From an uncultured Caryophanales bacterium (GTDB taxonomy: Bacteria; Bacillota_I; Bacilli_A; RF39; UBA660), in contig CAJLIR010000008.1 of assembly GCA_905206805.1 (NCBI GenBank), positions 1 through 64,000 of the forward strand: 64,000 bases of DNA. Direction: 5' to 3'. Shown piece after piece: positions 33,324-40,633 of the stretch. The notes beneath the pieces were generated by a model. That model did no database searches. It saw only the letters and a program-made list of their open reading frames with translations, and was not told the origin of the DNA. The stretch's first letter is position 1. Each line of letters begins with the position of its first letter. A program made the position numbers and the translations under genes.

Positions 33324-33431
33324 ATAAAAATAGTTAATTGCTATTTTTAATACAAGTATAAATTATTTATACTTGTTAATTGGTACGCTATGCATTAGCG
33401 TTTAATATAGATTAAGAACCAATTAATACCT
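33324..33431 (-). ncRNA. candidate small structured RNA (~108 nt)
   Basis: A minus-strand transcript starting near 33431, just after a good promoter, would fold as: a 9-bp stem TTAATTGGT/ACCAATTAA (33418-33426 with 33376-33384) enclosing hairpin ACGCTA/TAGCGT; then a hairpin from the 12+12 palindrome at 33352-33376; then stem TAAAAATAG/CTATTTTTA (33325-33349) with a 7-nt loop and T run as terminator. No coding frame fits. It does not resemble tmRNA, SRP RNA, 6S or a known riboswitch as far as I can tell. The plus strand could also fold, but lacks as good a promoter. Confidence 0.45.
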
Positions 33432-33437
33432 GGTTCT

Positions 33438-33465
33438 TTTATATGGATTTGTCTATTAATGTCAA
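33438..33465 (-). promoter_or_regulatory. promoter of the candidate small RNA
   Basis: On the minus strand a perfect TTGACA (33465-33460), a 16-bp spacer and TATAAA (33443-33438). Confidence 0.6.
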
Positions 33466-33491
33466 AATAACGCAATTTTATGTAAAAAAAC

Positions 33492-33520
33492 TTGACATAT
33501 TAATTTTAATGTGATAATAT
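33492..33520 (+). promoter_or_regulatory. sigma-A promoter of the duplicated-domain protein gene
   Basis: TTGACA (33492-33497), 17 bp, TAATAT (33515-33520). It is divergent from the candidate small RNA promoter 30 bp away. Confidence 0.7.
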
Positions 33521-33552
33521 TGAAAAGCGGCTTTGAAAGAAGGGTAAATAAA

Positions 33553-34410
33553 ATGTATAATTTTTATTCAGATAGTGAAGATTTATTTAAAAATGCAGTA
33601 ACTGCTGAAGATGTTTTAAAAATATATAGAAATATTAATAATATAAATTTATGTGATGAAAATGTTGTAGCTTTAGAGAATAAGTTATTGATTAATTCTT
33701 TTTGTAGAAATCATTTTTTATATAGTAATAAATTTTTATATTATAAATTATCTATGGTGTTAAATGATATGTGTTTACTTAATGATAATGCTGATGTTAT
33801 AAATGAAGAATATAACGATTTATTAAATAAAATAAAAAATATTGTTGAAAATAATTTTAATAATGTATTGTATTTAAAAGAAAAAATAGATAAAGAGTTA
33901 ATTCAAAAGGTATATGTTAATTTGGTCGATAATACATTGTCTTCATCTAAAGATATTACAAAAGTTCATAAAAGTTTAAACAATGATAATTTTACAACTT
34001 CAGAGGTTATGAAATTGGAAAATAATTTATTTATAAATAAATTTTATAAGAATAAAGTTTTATTTTCAAATAAATTTATTTATTATAAAATAGTCTCAAT
34101 TATAAAAAGTATTGGATTAAATACTCACAATGTTAATTTAATTAATGAAACATTCGAAACAATTGTTAAGTTTACCAAATTGATTTTAAGTTCCAAGAAT
34201 ATTGATACTTTAAGTAAAATTGAAATGTTTAATTCAATGTGTTTTGAATATTTATTATTAGATACAAAAACAATGAGTGAATATGAACAAAATTTAATAT
34301 CTATAAATCAAAATATTAGTAATTATGAAGATAAAAATAATAATTTTTATGAGGAAAAAAGTAAAAATAAAATTTTAGCTTATAATATAAATAAAGCTTA
34401 TGTATCATAA
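33553..34410 (+). CDS. hypothetical protein with two tandem copies of an unknown ~85-residue domain
   Basis: I do not recognise this 285-residue, Asn/Lys-rich, mostly helical, soluble protein. It contains an internal duplication: the block LENKLLINSFCRNHFLYSNK in the first half corresponds to LENNLFINKFYKNKVLFSNK in the second, each followed by 'FxYYK....I......' and 'N..N..L IN E'. No signal peptide, membrane segment or known motif is seen. Start at 33553 after GAAAGAAGGG. It is monocistronic with its own TTGACA promoter and a terminator. Confidence 0.65.
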   Translation: MYNFYSDSEDLFKNAVTAEDVLKIYRNINNINLCDENVVALENKLLINSFCRNHFLYSNKFLYYKLSMVLNDMCLLNDNADVINEEYNDLLNKIKNIVENNFNNVLYLKEKIDKELIQKVYVNLVDNTLSSSKDITKVHKSLNNDNFTTSEVMKLENNLFINKFYKNKVLFSNKFIYYKIVSIIKSIGLNTHNVNLINETFETIVKFTKLILSSKNIDTLSKIEMFNSMCFEYLLLDTKTMSEYEQNLISINQNISNYEDKNNNFYEEKSKNKILAYNINKAYVS

Positions 34411-34411
34411 T

Positions 34412-34443
34412 AAAAAATAATTAATTTAACTTAATTATTTTTT
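34412..34443. terminator. bidirectional terminator
   Basis: A6-TAATTAA (34412-34424) pairs with TTAATTA-T6 (34431-34443) around a 6-nt loop, serving the two converging genes. Confidence 0.82.
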
Positions 34444-34965
34444 TTTGTTTATTCCATAAATTTCATTTAATGGATCAAAGAATAAATTAGAATGTGGTTG
34501 ATAATATGTTAATATTGCAATAACTATATAGGTAATAATAATTAAAATTATTCCTAATATTTCTAAATTAAGTTTTTTATAATTAAACAGTTTAAATTTA
34601 ATATTTTGAATAATAATAAATGTTATTAACATAATTGTTAAAGCGATAAACATATTTTCACCAATTTTATAGTAAATAGGTAGGAACATAATTAGATAGA
34701 TAGGAATACTTATAATGCTTACTAAAATAGATGCAAATATAAAATTATTTACTTTTATATTTTTAATTTTAAAAATTATATATTCAATAATTTCATATAA
34801 TAATATTGAAGTATAAAGTAATTTCATATGTTCCCATATACTTTCATTAACAGGGAAAAATATAGAAAAAATAGCGTTAGGAAACCAGTCATATAAGAAA
34901 TGAAATGGGAAAGCTAGCAAAAATACACCAATAATACTTATTATTTTATATATTTTTAAATTCAT
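34435..34965 (-). CDS. DUF6512-like multi-pass membrane protein
   Basis: The 176-residue product has about five membrane segments. The conserved-looking block FPFHFLYDWFPNAIFSIFFP and NESIWEHMKLLYTSILLYEIIEY at the N-terminus matches the DUF6512 family pattern, whose function is unknown. It ends in a short basic tail after FFDPLNEIYG. Start three bases after GGTGAT. It stands alone between two terminated units. Confidence 0.7.
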   Translation of the reverse strand: MNLKIYKIISIIGVFLLAFPFHFLYDWFPNAIFSIFFPVNESIWEHMKLLYTSILLYEIIEYIIFKIKNIKVNNFIFASILVSIISIPIYLIMFLPIYYKIGENMFIALTIMLITFIIIQNIKFKLFNYKKLNLEILGIILIIITYIVIAILTYYQPHSNLFFDPLNEIYGINKKK

Positions 34966-35011
34966 TTTATCACCACTATTATTATAAGCATTTTATTTAA
35001 TTATATGTGAT

Positions 35012-35040
35012 TTGCCTAATTTAAAAATTTATAGTATAAT
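35012..35040 (+). promoter_or_regulatory. sigma-A promoter of prfA
   Basis: TTGCCT (35012-35017), 17 bp, TATAAT (35035-35040). It excludes the in-frame ATG at 35012. Confidence 0.7.
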
Positions 35041-35074
35041 TATAACCGTTAGAAATTTATGGAAGGAAATTTAT

Positions 35075-36130
35075 ATGATAGAAAGATTAAATTCGATAGA
35101 AGAAAGATATAATACAATTAGTGAAGAATTACTTAATCCTGAAAATATTACAAATATAAAAAAAATGACTGAACTTAGTAAGGAACAATCTTCACTTAGT
35201 GAAACTTATGAAACATATCAAGAATATAAAAAAATATTAGAAGATATTACTGCAGCAAAAGAAATGTTGAAAGATGCTGAAATGAGTGAATTTGCAAAAG
35301 AAGAATTAAGCGAATTAGAAAATAAAAAATCATCTTTAGAAAGTAAATTTGAAATTTTATTGTTGCCAAAAGATCCTAATGATGGAAAAAATGTTATTGT
35401 GGAAATTCGTGGTGCAGCTGGTGGCGACGAAGGAAATATTTTTGCGGGTGACTTATTTGATATGTATAAACATTATTCTGAAAAGCAAGGATGGCATATT
35501 GAAATTAATGAAGAGTATCCATCTGAAGCAGGTGGTTATTCACTTATAAGTTTTACTATCAAAGGTGATAGCGTTTATTCTAAGTTGAAGTACGAAAGTG
35601 GTGCTCATCGTGTACAAAGAGTTCCTGCAACTGAAACACAAGGAAGAGTTCATACTTCTACTGCTACAGTACTTGTAATGCCTGAGGCAGAAGATTTTGA
35701 TTTTGAACTTGATATGAATGAAGTTAGAATTGACATAACAAGAAGTAGTGGATGTGGTGGACAGGGTGTTAATACAACGGATTCGGCCGTAAGACTTACA
35801 CACATTCCAACAGGATTAATTGTATACTCACAAACAGAAAGATCACAAATTAAGAATAAGGAAAAGGCAATTAAAATTTTAAAAACTAGATTGTATGATT
35901 TGAAATTACGTGAAAAAGAAGAACAAGAAGGTGCGGAAAGACGAAGTAAAATTGGTACTGGAGATAGAAGTGAAAAAATAAGAACATATAATTATCCTCA
36001 AAATAGAGTAACTGATCACCGTATAGGTTTTACAATAAATGCACTTGATAGAGTAATGCAAGGAGATTTGGATAAAATTATTGAAGCTTTAATTACTGAA
36101 GATCAAGCAAGAAAATTAAAAGGTGAATAA
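35075..36130 (+). CDS. prfA: peptide chain release factor 1
   Basis: RF1 ends translation at UAA and UAG. The 351-residue product has the GGQ motif at about residues 228-230 in SSGCGGQGVNTTDSAVRLTH and the codon-reading PAT tripeptide in HRVQRVPATETQGRVHTS. Start at 35075 after GGAAGGAA; the upstream ATG overlaps the -35 box. prmC, which methylates the GGQ Gln, follows by 5 bp. Confidence 0.98.
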   Translation: MIERLNSIEERYNTISEELLNPENITNIKKMTELSKEQSSLSETYETYQEYKKILEDITAAKEMLKDAEMSEFAKEELSELENKKSSLESKFEILLLPKDPNDGKNVIVEIRGAAGGDEGNIFAGDLFDMYKHYSEKQGWHIEINEEYPSEAGGYSLISFTIKGDSVYSKLKYESGAHRVQRVPATETQGRVHTSTATVLVMPEAEDFDFELDMNEVRIDITRSSGCGGQGVNTTDSAVRLTHIPTGLIVYSQTERSQIKNKEKAIKILKTRLYDLKLREKEEQEGAERRSKIGTGDRSEKIRTYNYPQNRVTDHRIGFTINALDRVMQGDLDKIIEALITEDQARKLKGE

Positions 36131-36135
36131 TTTTT

Positions 36136-36867
36136 ATGACTGATATTGAATACTTGCAAAAATATCTTGATAAAAGTAATTTAGAAAATGGTATTAAAAG
36201 ATTAGAAAATGGAGAACCGGTTCAATATATAGTAGGAAATGTTGATTTTTATGATCTAAATTTGAATGTCAATGAAAATGTATTGATACCAAGATTTGAA
36301 ACAGAGGAATTAGTTTTTAGAGTAATAAATTATATAAAGAAAAATTTAGGTGAAAATGTTAGAATTTTAGATATAGGAACTGGTAGTGGATGTATTGCTT
36401 TAACTTTAAAGCATAAATTAGAACACTCTATAGTAGACGCTAGTGACGTATCTTTATTTGCTTTAGAAGTTGCTAGAAGTAATGCTTTAAAAAATAGTTT
36501 AGATATTAATTTTATAGAAAGTGATATTTTAAAAAATATAACAAGTACTTATGATGTTATAGTAAGTAATCCACCATATATTAGTTACGATGAAGAAATT
36601 ATGGATATTGTAAAAAATAATGAACCTCATTTAGCTTTATATGCAGATAATAATGGATTATATTTCTATAGAGAAATCTTAAGTAATGCTAAAAAGTATT
36701 TAAATAAAAAAAATATTATAGCTTTTGAAATTGGTGAAAAACAAGGTAGTGACATAAAAAAAATCGCACTTGAATATTTTCCAAATTCAACAGTTAAAAT
36801 TGAAAAAGATTTATATAATAGAGATAGATATGTATTTATTTTTAATGAAATAAATGATATAATTTAG
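36136..36867 (+). CDS. prmC: release factor glutamine methyltransferase
   Basis: PrmC methylates the Gln of the GGQ motif of release factors. The 243-residue product has the SAM site VRILDIGTGSGCIALTL and the substrate motif NPPY in VIVSNPPYISYDE. It is shorter than typical PrmC (about 280): the N-terminal helical domain is reduced, beginning directly at TDIEYLQKYLDKSNLENGIKRLENGEPVQYIVG. All catalytic parts are present. Coupled to prfA. Confidence 0.95.
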   Translation: MTDIEYLQKYLDKSNLENGIKRLENGEPVQYIVGNVDFYDLNLNVNENVLIPRFETEELVFRVINYIKKNLGENVRILDIGTGSGCIALTLKHKLEHSIVDASDVSLFALEVARSNALKNSLDINFIESDILKNITSTYDVIVSNPPYISYDEEIMDIVKNNEPHLALYADNNGLYFYREILSNAKKYLNKKNIIAFEIGEKQGSDIKKIALEYFPNSTVKIEKDLYNRDRYVFIFNEINDII

Positions 36868-36990
36868 ATATAAATGCGATGACAGGCTTGGAAACCTAGA
36901 GCAATATAAAAAAAGAGATTCTTCTAGAATAAGTAAGGTGGAACCGCTCAAAAATTTGAGTCCTTACAAATACCTAGGAGAATTTTTGTT
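36868..36990 (+). promoter_or_regulatory. T-box leader (glycine) of glyS, very short stem I
   Basis: AAGGTGGAACCGC at 36934-36946 is the T-box sequence that pairs with the tRNA acceptor end. Antiterminator: GTAAGG (36933-36938) with TCCTTAC (36961-36967). Competing terminator: AAAAATT/TCCT pair with AGGA/AATTTTT (36976-36987), then T. Stem III is ATTCT-TCT-AGAAT. Upstream only about 60 nt remain for stem I, with GGC (a Gly codon) at AGGCTTGG as probable specifier. Normal T-box stem I is about 100 nt. Confidence 0.85.
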
Positions 36991-37004
36991 TAAGGGAGGA
37001 TAAT

Positions 37005-38384
37005 ATGGAAAAAATAACAATGGAAAAATTAGTTAATAATTGTAAACAATATGGTTTTATTTTTCAAGGTAGTGAAATTTATAATGGACTTGCTAATTCT
37101 TGGGATTATGGTCCACTTGGAGTTGAATTAAAAAATAATATAAAAAAGTGTTGGTGGAAAAGATTTGTAGAAGAAAATAATAATTCGTATGGATTGGACG
37201 CCGCAATTTTAATGAATCCAGAAGTATGGGTAGCTAGCGGACATGTTAGTAGTTTCTCAGATCCATTAATTGATTGTAAAAAATGTAAGGCACGACATAG
37301 AGCTGATAAATTGATTGAAGAATTTACTAATGGAAATGAGACTGGTGATGGTTGGGATAACGAAAAAATAGAAAAATTCATTAACGATAATCATATAAAA
37401 TGTCCAAAATGTGGTGAATGTGATTTTACGCATATAAGACAATTTAATTTATTATTTGAAACACATATGGGTGTTACTGAAGACACTAAAAGTAAAGTAT
37501 ATTTACGCGGTGAAACTGCTCAAGGAATTTTTGTTAATTTTTTAAATGTACAAAGAACAATGCGTGCTAAATTACCATTTGGTATAGGTCAAATTGGTAA
37601 GGCATTTAGAAATGAAATTACACCTGGAAACTTTATTTTTAGAACAAGAGAATTTGAACAAATGGAATATGAGTTTTTCTGTAAACCAGGTGAAGATTTA
37701 AAATGGTTTGAATATTACCAAGATTATTGTATGAAATTTTTGAGTGATATTGGATTAAAAGAAGAAAATTTGCGTCTTAGAAAACATAAACCAGAGGAAT
37801 TAGTTTTTTATAGTAAGGGAACTACTGATATAGAATATAATTATCCTCAAGGATGGGGAGAATTATGGGGAATAGCTGATAGAACTGATTATGATTTAAC
37901 AGTTCATTCAAAACATTCAAAAACAGATTTAGTTTATCTAGAGCCTGAAACAAATGAAAAATATATACCTTATGTTATTGAACCATCAGTTGGTTGTGAT
38001 AGACTTTTACTTGCAGTTTTAACTGATGCTTATTTTGAGGAAACTTTGGAAGATGGAACTACTCGTGAAATTATGAAATTTGCGCCAACTCTTGCTCCAT
38101 ACAAAGTAGCAGTATTACCACTTATAAAAAAACATCATAGTGAAAAAGCAATAGAAATTTATCAAAAATTATCTAAAAAATTTATGTGTACTTATGATGA
38201 ATCTGGAAATATTGGAAAACGTTATAGAAGAGAGGACGCAATAGGTACGCCATTCTGTATTACTATAGATGATAACACATTAAATAATAATACTGTTACA
38301 TTAAGAGATAGAGATACTATGGAACAAATTACTTTAAATTTAGATGAAATTGAAAAATATATTGAGGAGAAAATTAGTTTTTAA
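37005..38384 (+). CDS. glyS: glycyl-tRNA synthetase, single-chain dimeric type
   Basis: This class II synthetase charges tRNA-Gly. The 459-residue product is the eukaryote/Gram-positive alpha2 form: motif 1 region GFIFQGSEIYNGLANSWDYGPLG, RGETAQGIFVNF, motif 2 KAFRNEITPGNFIFRTREFEQMEYEFFC, motif 3 PYVIEPSVGCDRLLLAVL, and an anticodon-binding domain starting LAPYKVAVLPL. A CxxC pair in KKCKARHRADK and CPKCGEC suggests a zinc insertion. Ribosome site AAGGGAGG. Under T-box control. Confidence 0.97.
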   Translation: MEKITMEKLVNNCKQYGFIFQGSEIYNGLANSWDYGPLGVELKNNIKKCWWKRFVEENNNSYGLDAAILMNPEVWVASGHVSSFSDPLIDCKKCKARHRADKLIEEFTNGNETGDGWDNEKIEKFINDNHIKCPKCGECDFTHIRQFNLLFETHMGVTEDTKSKVYLRGETAQGIFVNFLNVQRTMRAKLPFGIGQIGKAFRNEITPGNFIFRTREFEQMEYEFFCKPGEDLKWFEYYQDYCMKFLSDIGLKEENLRLRKHKPEELVFYSKGTTDIEYNYPQGWGELWGIADRTDYDLTVHSKHSKTDLVYLEPETNEKYIPYVIEPSVGCDRLLLAVLTDAYFEETLEDGTTREIMKFAPTLAPYKVAVLPLIKKHHSEKAIEIYQKLSKKFMCTYDESGNIGKRYRREDAIGTPFCITIDDNTLNNNTVTLRDRDTMEQITLNLDEIEKYIEEKISF

Positions 38385-38486
38385 TTTTCTTTTTTTTTAA
38401 ATAATTTAAAAAAAATATTTATTTATTTCTTTTTATGTGATAAAATTAAATATAGTAAACGTATAAAGAATAGAGGAGGAAACAAG

Positions 38487-38900
38487 ATGGGATTTTTAAA
38501 AAAATGGTTATCTTCAGATGAACAAGATGTCTTTAGTAATACTAGTGATAATAGTGAATATTATACATTAAATGCAGAAGATTCTTTAAAAGAAAATGAT
38601 GGAAAGAATAAGATGATTTTATTAGAACCACGTGCTTATTCAGAATCTCAACAAATTGCTGATTTTTTAAAGTCAAGAAATACGGTAGTTGTTAATTTAA
38701 AAAGAGTTACTTCTGATCAAGCAAAAAGAATTGTAGATTTTTTAAGTGGAACTATATATGCTATTGGAGGAGATTTACAAAAAATAGGTGGCGGTATATT
38801 TTTATGTACACCAAATAATGTAAATATTCAAGGTAAAATTACTGATGAACGTGAAGGTAAAGATATTTACGATAATGATGATATAAATACTGAATGGTAA
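38487..38900 (+). CDS. sepF: cell division protein SepF
   Basis: SepF tethers FtsZ to the membrane. The 137-residue product starts with an amphipathic membrane-targeting helix (MGFLKKWL), then a disordered linker, and the SepF domain: MILLEPRAYSESQQIADFLKSR, VVVNLKRVTSDQAKRIVDFLSGTIYAIGG and LQKIGGGIFLCTPNNVNI. Ribosome site GAGGAGG. In Bacillus ylmG and ylmH separate it from divIVA; here they are absent. Confidence 0.95.
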   Translation: MGFLKKWLSSDEQDVFSNTSDNSEYYTLNAEDSLKENDGKNKMILLEPRAYSESQQIADFLKSRNTVVVNLKRVTSDQAKRIVDFLSGTIYAIGGDLQKIGGGIFLCTPNNVNIQGKITDEREGKDIYDNDDINTEW

Positions 38901-38902
38901 TG

Positions 38903-38930
38903 TTGACATTTATTTAAAATGTGTTACAAT
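38903..38930 (+). promoter_or_regulatory. sigma-A promoter of divIVA
   Basis: TTGACA (38903-38908), 16 bp, TACAAT (38925-38930). Confidence 0.75.
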
Positions 38931-38962
38931 AACTAAATATGTGGCATTTATGGGGTGAGATT

Positions 38963-39442
38963 ATGGAGAAGTTTAATCGCACAATGCGAGGTTATGATCC
39001 TGATGAAGTGAAAAATTTTTTGGATCAAGTTATAAAAAAAGTTGAGCAAATTAATTCTGAAAATAAAAAGAAGGATTCTATTATTAAAGAACAAGAAATA
39101 AAAATAATTGAACTTTCTAAATTAGAAGAAGAAAATCAAAAATTGCATCAAAAGATAGAACAATATGAACGTATGGAGTCAACTTTTAATAAGGCTATTT
39201 TAATGGCTCAAAAAACATCAGATCAAATGCGCTTATCTGCCCATAAAGAAAGTGAAACGATTATAGATGATGCTAAAAAGAACGCCAATAGAATTGTAAA
39301 TGAGGCTTTAATGAAAGCAGAAAAAATTGAATTAGAGTCTAATATGTTAGCAAGAAATGTTCGTGTATTTAAGAAAAAAATAAAAGATGTTATTGAAGCA
39401 CAATTGGAAGTTGTAAATGATTTAGATAAAATAGAAATGTAA
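38963..39442 (+). CDS. divIVA: septum site-determining protein DivIVA
   Basis: DivIVA marks curved membrane at poles and septa. The 159-residue product has the N-terminal membrane-binding domain (FNRTMRGYDPDEVKNFLDQVIKK) followed by coiled coils; it lacks the very first 'pl.i.n..f' helix seen in long homologues. Start at 38963 after GGGGTGAG; the in-frame ATG at 38939 overlaps the end of the promoter. It is related to gpsB at 28327. The next gene downstream is a T-box leader. Confidence 0.93.
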   Translation: MEKFNRTMRGYDPDEVKNFLDQVIKKVEQINSENKKKDSIIKEQEIKIIELSKLEEENQKLHQKIEQYERMESTFNKAILMAQKTSDQMRLSAHKESETIIDDAKKNANRIVNEALMKAEKIELESNMLARNVRVFKKKIKDVIEAQLEVVNDLDKIEM

Positions 39443-39460
39443 AACAATTGATAGAAACGT

Positions 39461-39655
39461 TATATTAATGATTTTAAAGAGAGTTAATGTTAGGTGTGAA
39501 TTAATATTGAGTTAATATAAGAATCATTCTTGATGTGTTTTTTTGAAATATAGTAGAAAAAAACGGTAACGCGTTATAGTTATAAGTGCAAATTCTTGAA
39601 TTAAGGTGGTACCGCGGATTTTATTCGTCCTTAAATTTAGGAATTTTTTTGTTTT
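39461..39655 (+). promoter_or_regulatory. T-box leader (isoleucine) of the antiporter-ileS pair
   Basis: AAGGTGGTACCGCG at 39603-39616 is a full T-box. Antiterminator TTAAGG (39601-39606) pairs with TCCTTAA (39628-39634); the alternative terminator includes CCT...AGG and ends AATTTTTTTG (to 39651). Stem I is long, with base AATGATT/AATCATT, the GAGAG bulge and GGTGTGA loop of the distal T-loops. Ile specificity is inferred from the ileS gene; I could not fix the specifier codon with certainty. Confidence 0.88.
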
Positions 39656-39670
39656 AAGGAGGTTAAAACT

Positions 39671-40633
39671 ATGTTTTTACAAATTATATTACTTATTGTT
39701 GGTTTTGTAATTTTAATTAAAGGAGCAGATGTTTTTGTAGATGGTGCAGCATCTTTAGCTCAAAATTTTAAATTATCAAAAATGCTTATTGGTCTTACAA
39801 TTGTTGCTTTTGGTACTAGTGCACCAGAATTTGCGGTCTCAGTTAAGTCAATTGTTTCTAATAATGCTGATATGGTACTAGGAAATGTTATTGGAAGCAA
39901 TATTTTAAATATTCTTTTAATTATTGGTATTTGTGCTTTAATTAAACCTGTAATAGTTAAGAATAATACAATAAAAAAAGAAATTCCTATTGTAATTTTA
40001 ATGAGTACATTATTATTTTTCTTAATGAAGGATAATTTATTTGATAGTAGTATATCAAATATCGTAACTAGAAATGATGGTTTTGTAATTTTACTTTTCT
40101 TCACAGTTTTTGTTTATTATTTAATTTCTATTGTAAGAAATAAAAAGGATGAAGATGCTGATTCCTTAGCAAAATTCAATATTCCAAAATCTATAATTTT
40201 TACAATTTTAGGAATTGTTGCAATAATCGTAGGTAGTAATTTAGTTGTAGATAGTGCAAGTACTATTGCAACCATACTAGGTGTTAGTCAAAAAATGATT
40301 GCGCTTACTATAGTAGCTTTTGGAACGTCCCTACCAGAACTTGTTACTTCTATTGTTTCTATAAAAAAGGACGAACAAGAAATAATGGTTGGAAATATAG
40401 TTGGTAGTAATATTTTTAATATAGGTATAGTACTAGGTCTTCCAGTTGCTTTATTTGGTGGTATTGATGCGGTTGGATTTAACAATATTGATTTAATTAT
40501 GTTATTGGTATCAGCTGTTTTATTATTTATGTTGTCATTTAAAAAACATAAAATAGGTAAATTTGGTGGAATATCAATGTTAGTTTTATTTATAATTTAT
40601 TATACATTTGTAATATTAGGAGGAAATATATGA
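39671..40633 (+). CDS. CaCA-family sodium/calcium antiporter
   Basis: This protein probably exchanges Ca2+ for Na+ or H+. The 320-residue product has two homologous halves of five membrane segments, each with the alpha-repeat: LTIVAFGTSAPEFAVSVKSI with LGNVIGSNILNILLI, and LTIVAFGTSLPELVTSIVSI with VGNIVGSNIFNIGIV. Acidic residues of the ion site (GTSxPE) are intact in both. The ribosome site AAGGAGG follows directly after the T-box leader, and the stop overlaps the ileS start (ATGA), so the antiporter is translated from the T-box mRNA ahead of ileS. Confidence 0.93.
   Translation: MFLQIILLIVGFVILIKGADVFVDGAASLAQNFKLSKMLIGLTIVAFGTSAPEFAVSVKSIVSNNADMVLGNVIGSNILNILLIIGICALIKPVIVKNNTIKKEIPIVILMSTLLFFLMKDNLFDSSISNIVTRNDGFVILLFFTVFVYYLISIVRNKKDEDADSLAKFNIPKSIIFTILGIVAIIVGSNLVVDSASTIATILGVSQKMIALTIVAFGTSLPELVTSIVSIKKDEQEIMVGNIVGSNIFNIGIVLGLPVALFGGIDAVGFNNIDLIMLLVSAVLLFMLSFKKHKIGKFGGISMLVLFIIYYTFVILGGNI

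Noticed and set aside
34412..34443. Att site or inverted repeat of an insertion sequence
   Set aside because: It is a normal bidirectional terminator between two converging genes; no target duplication or transposase is present.
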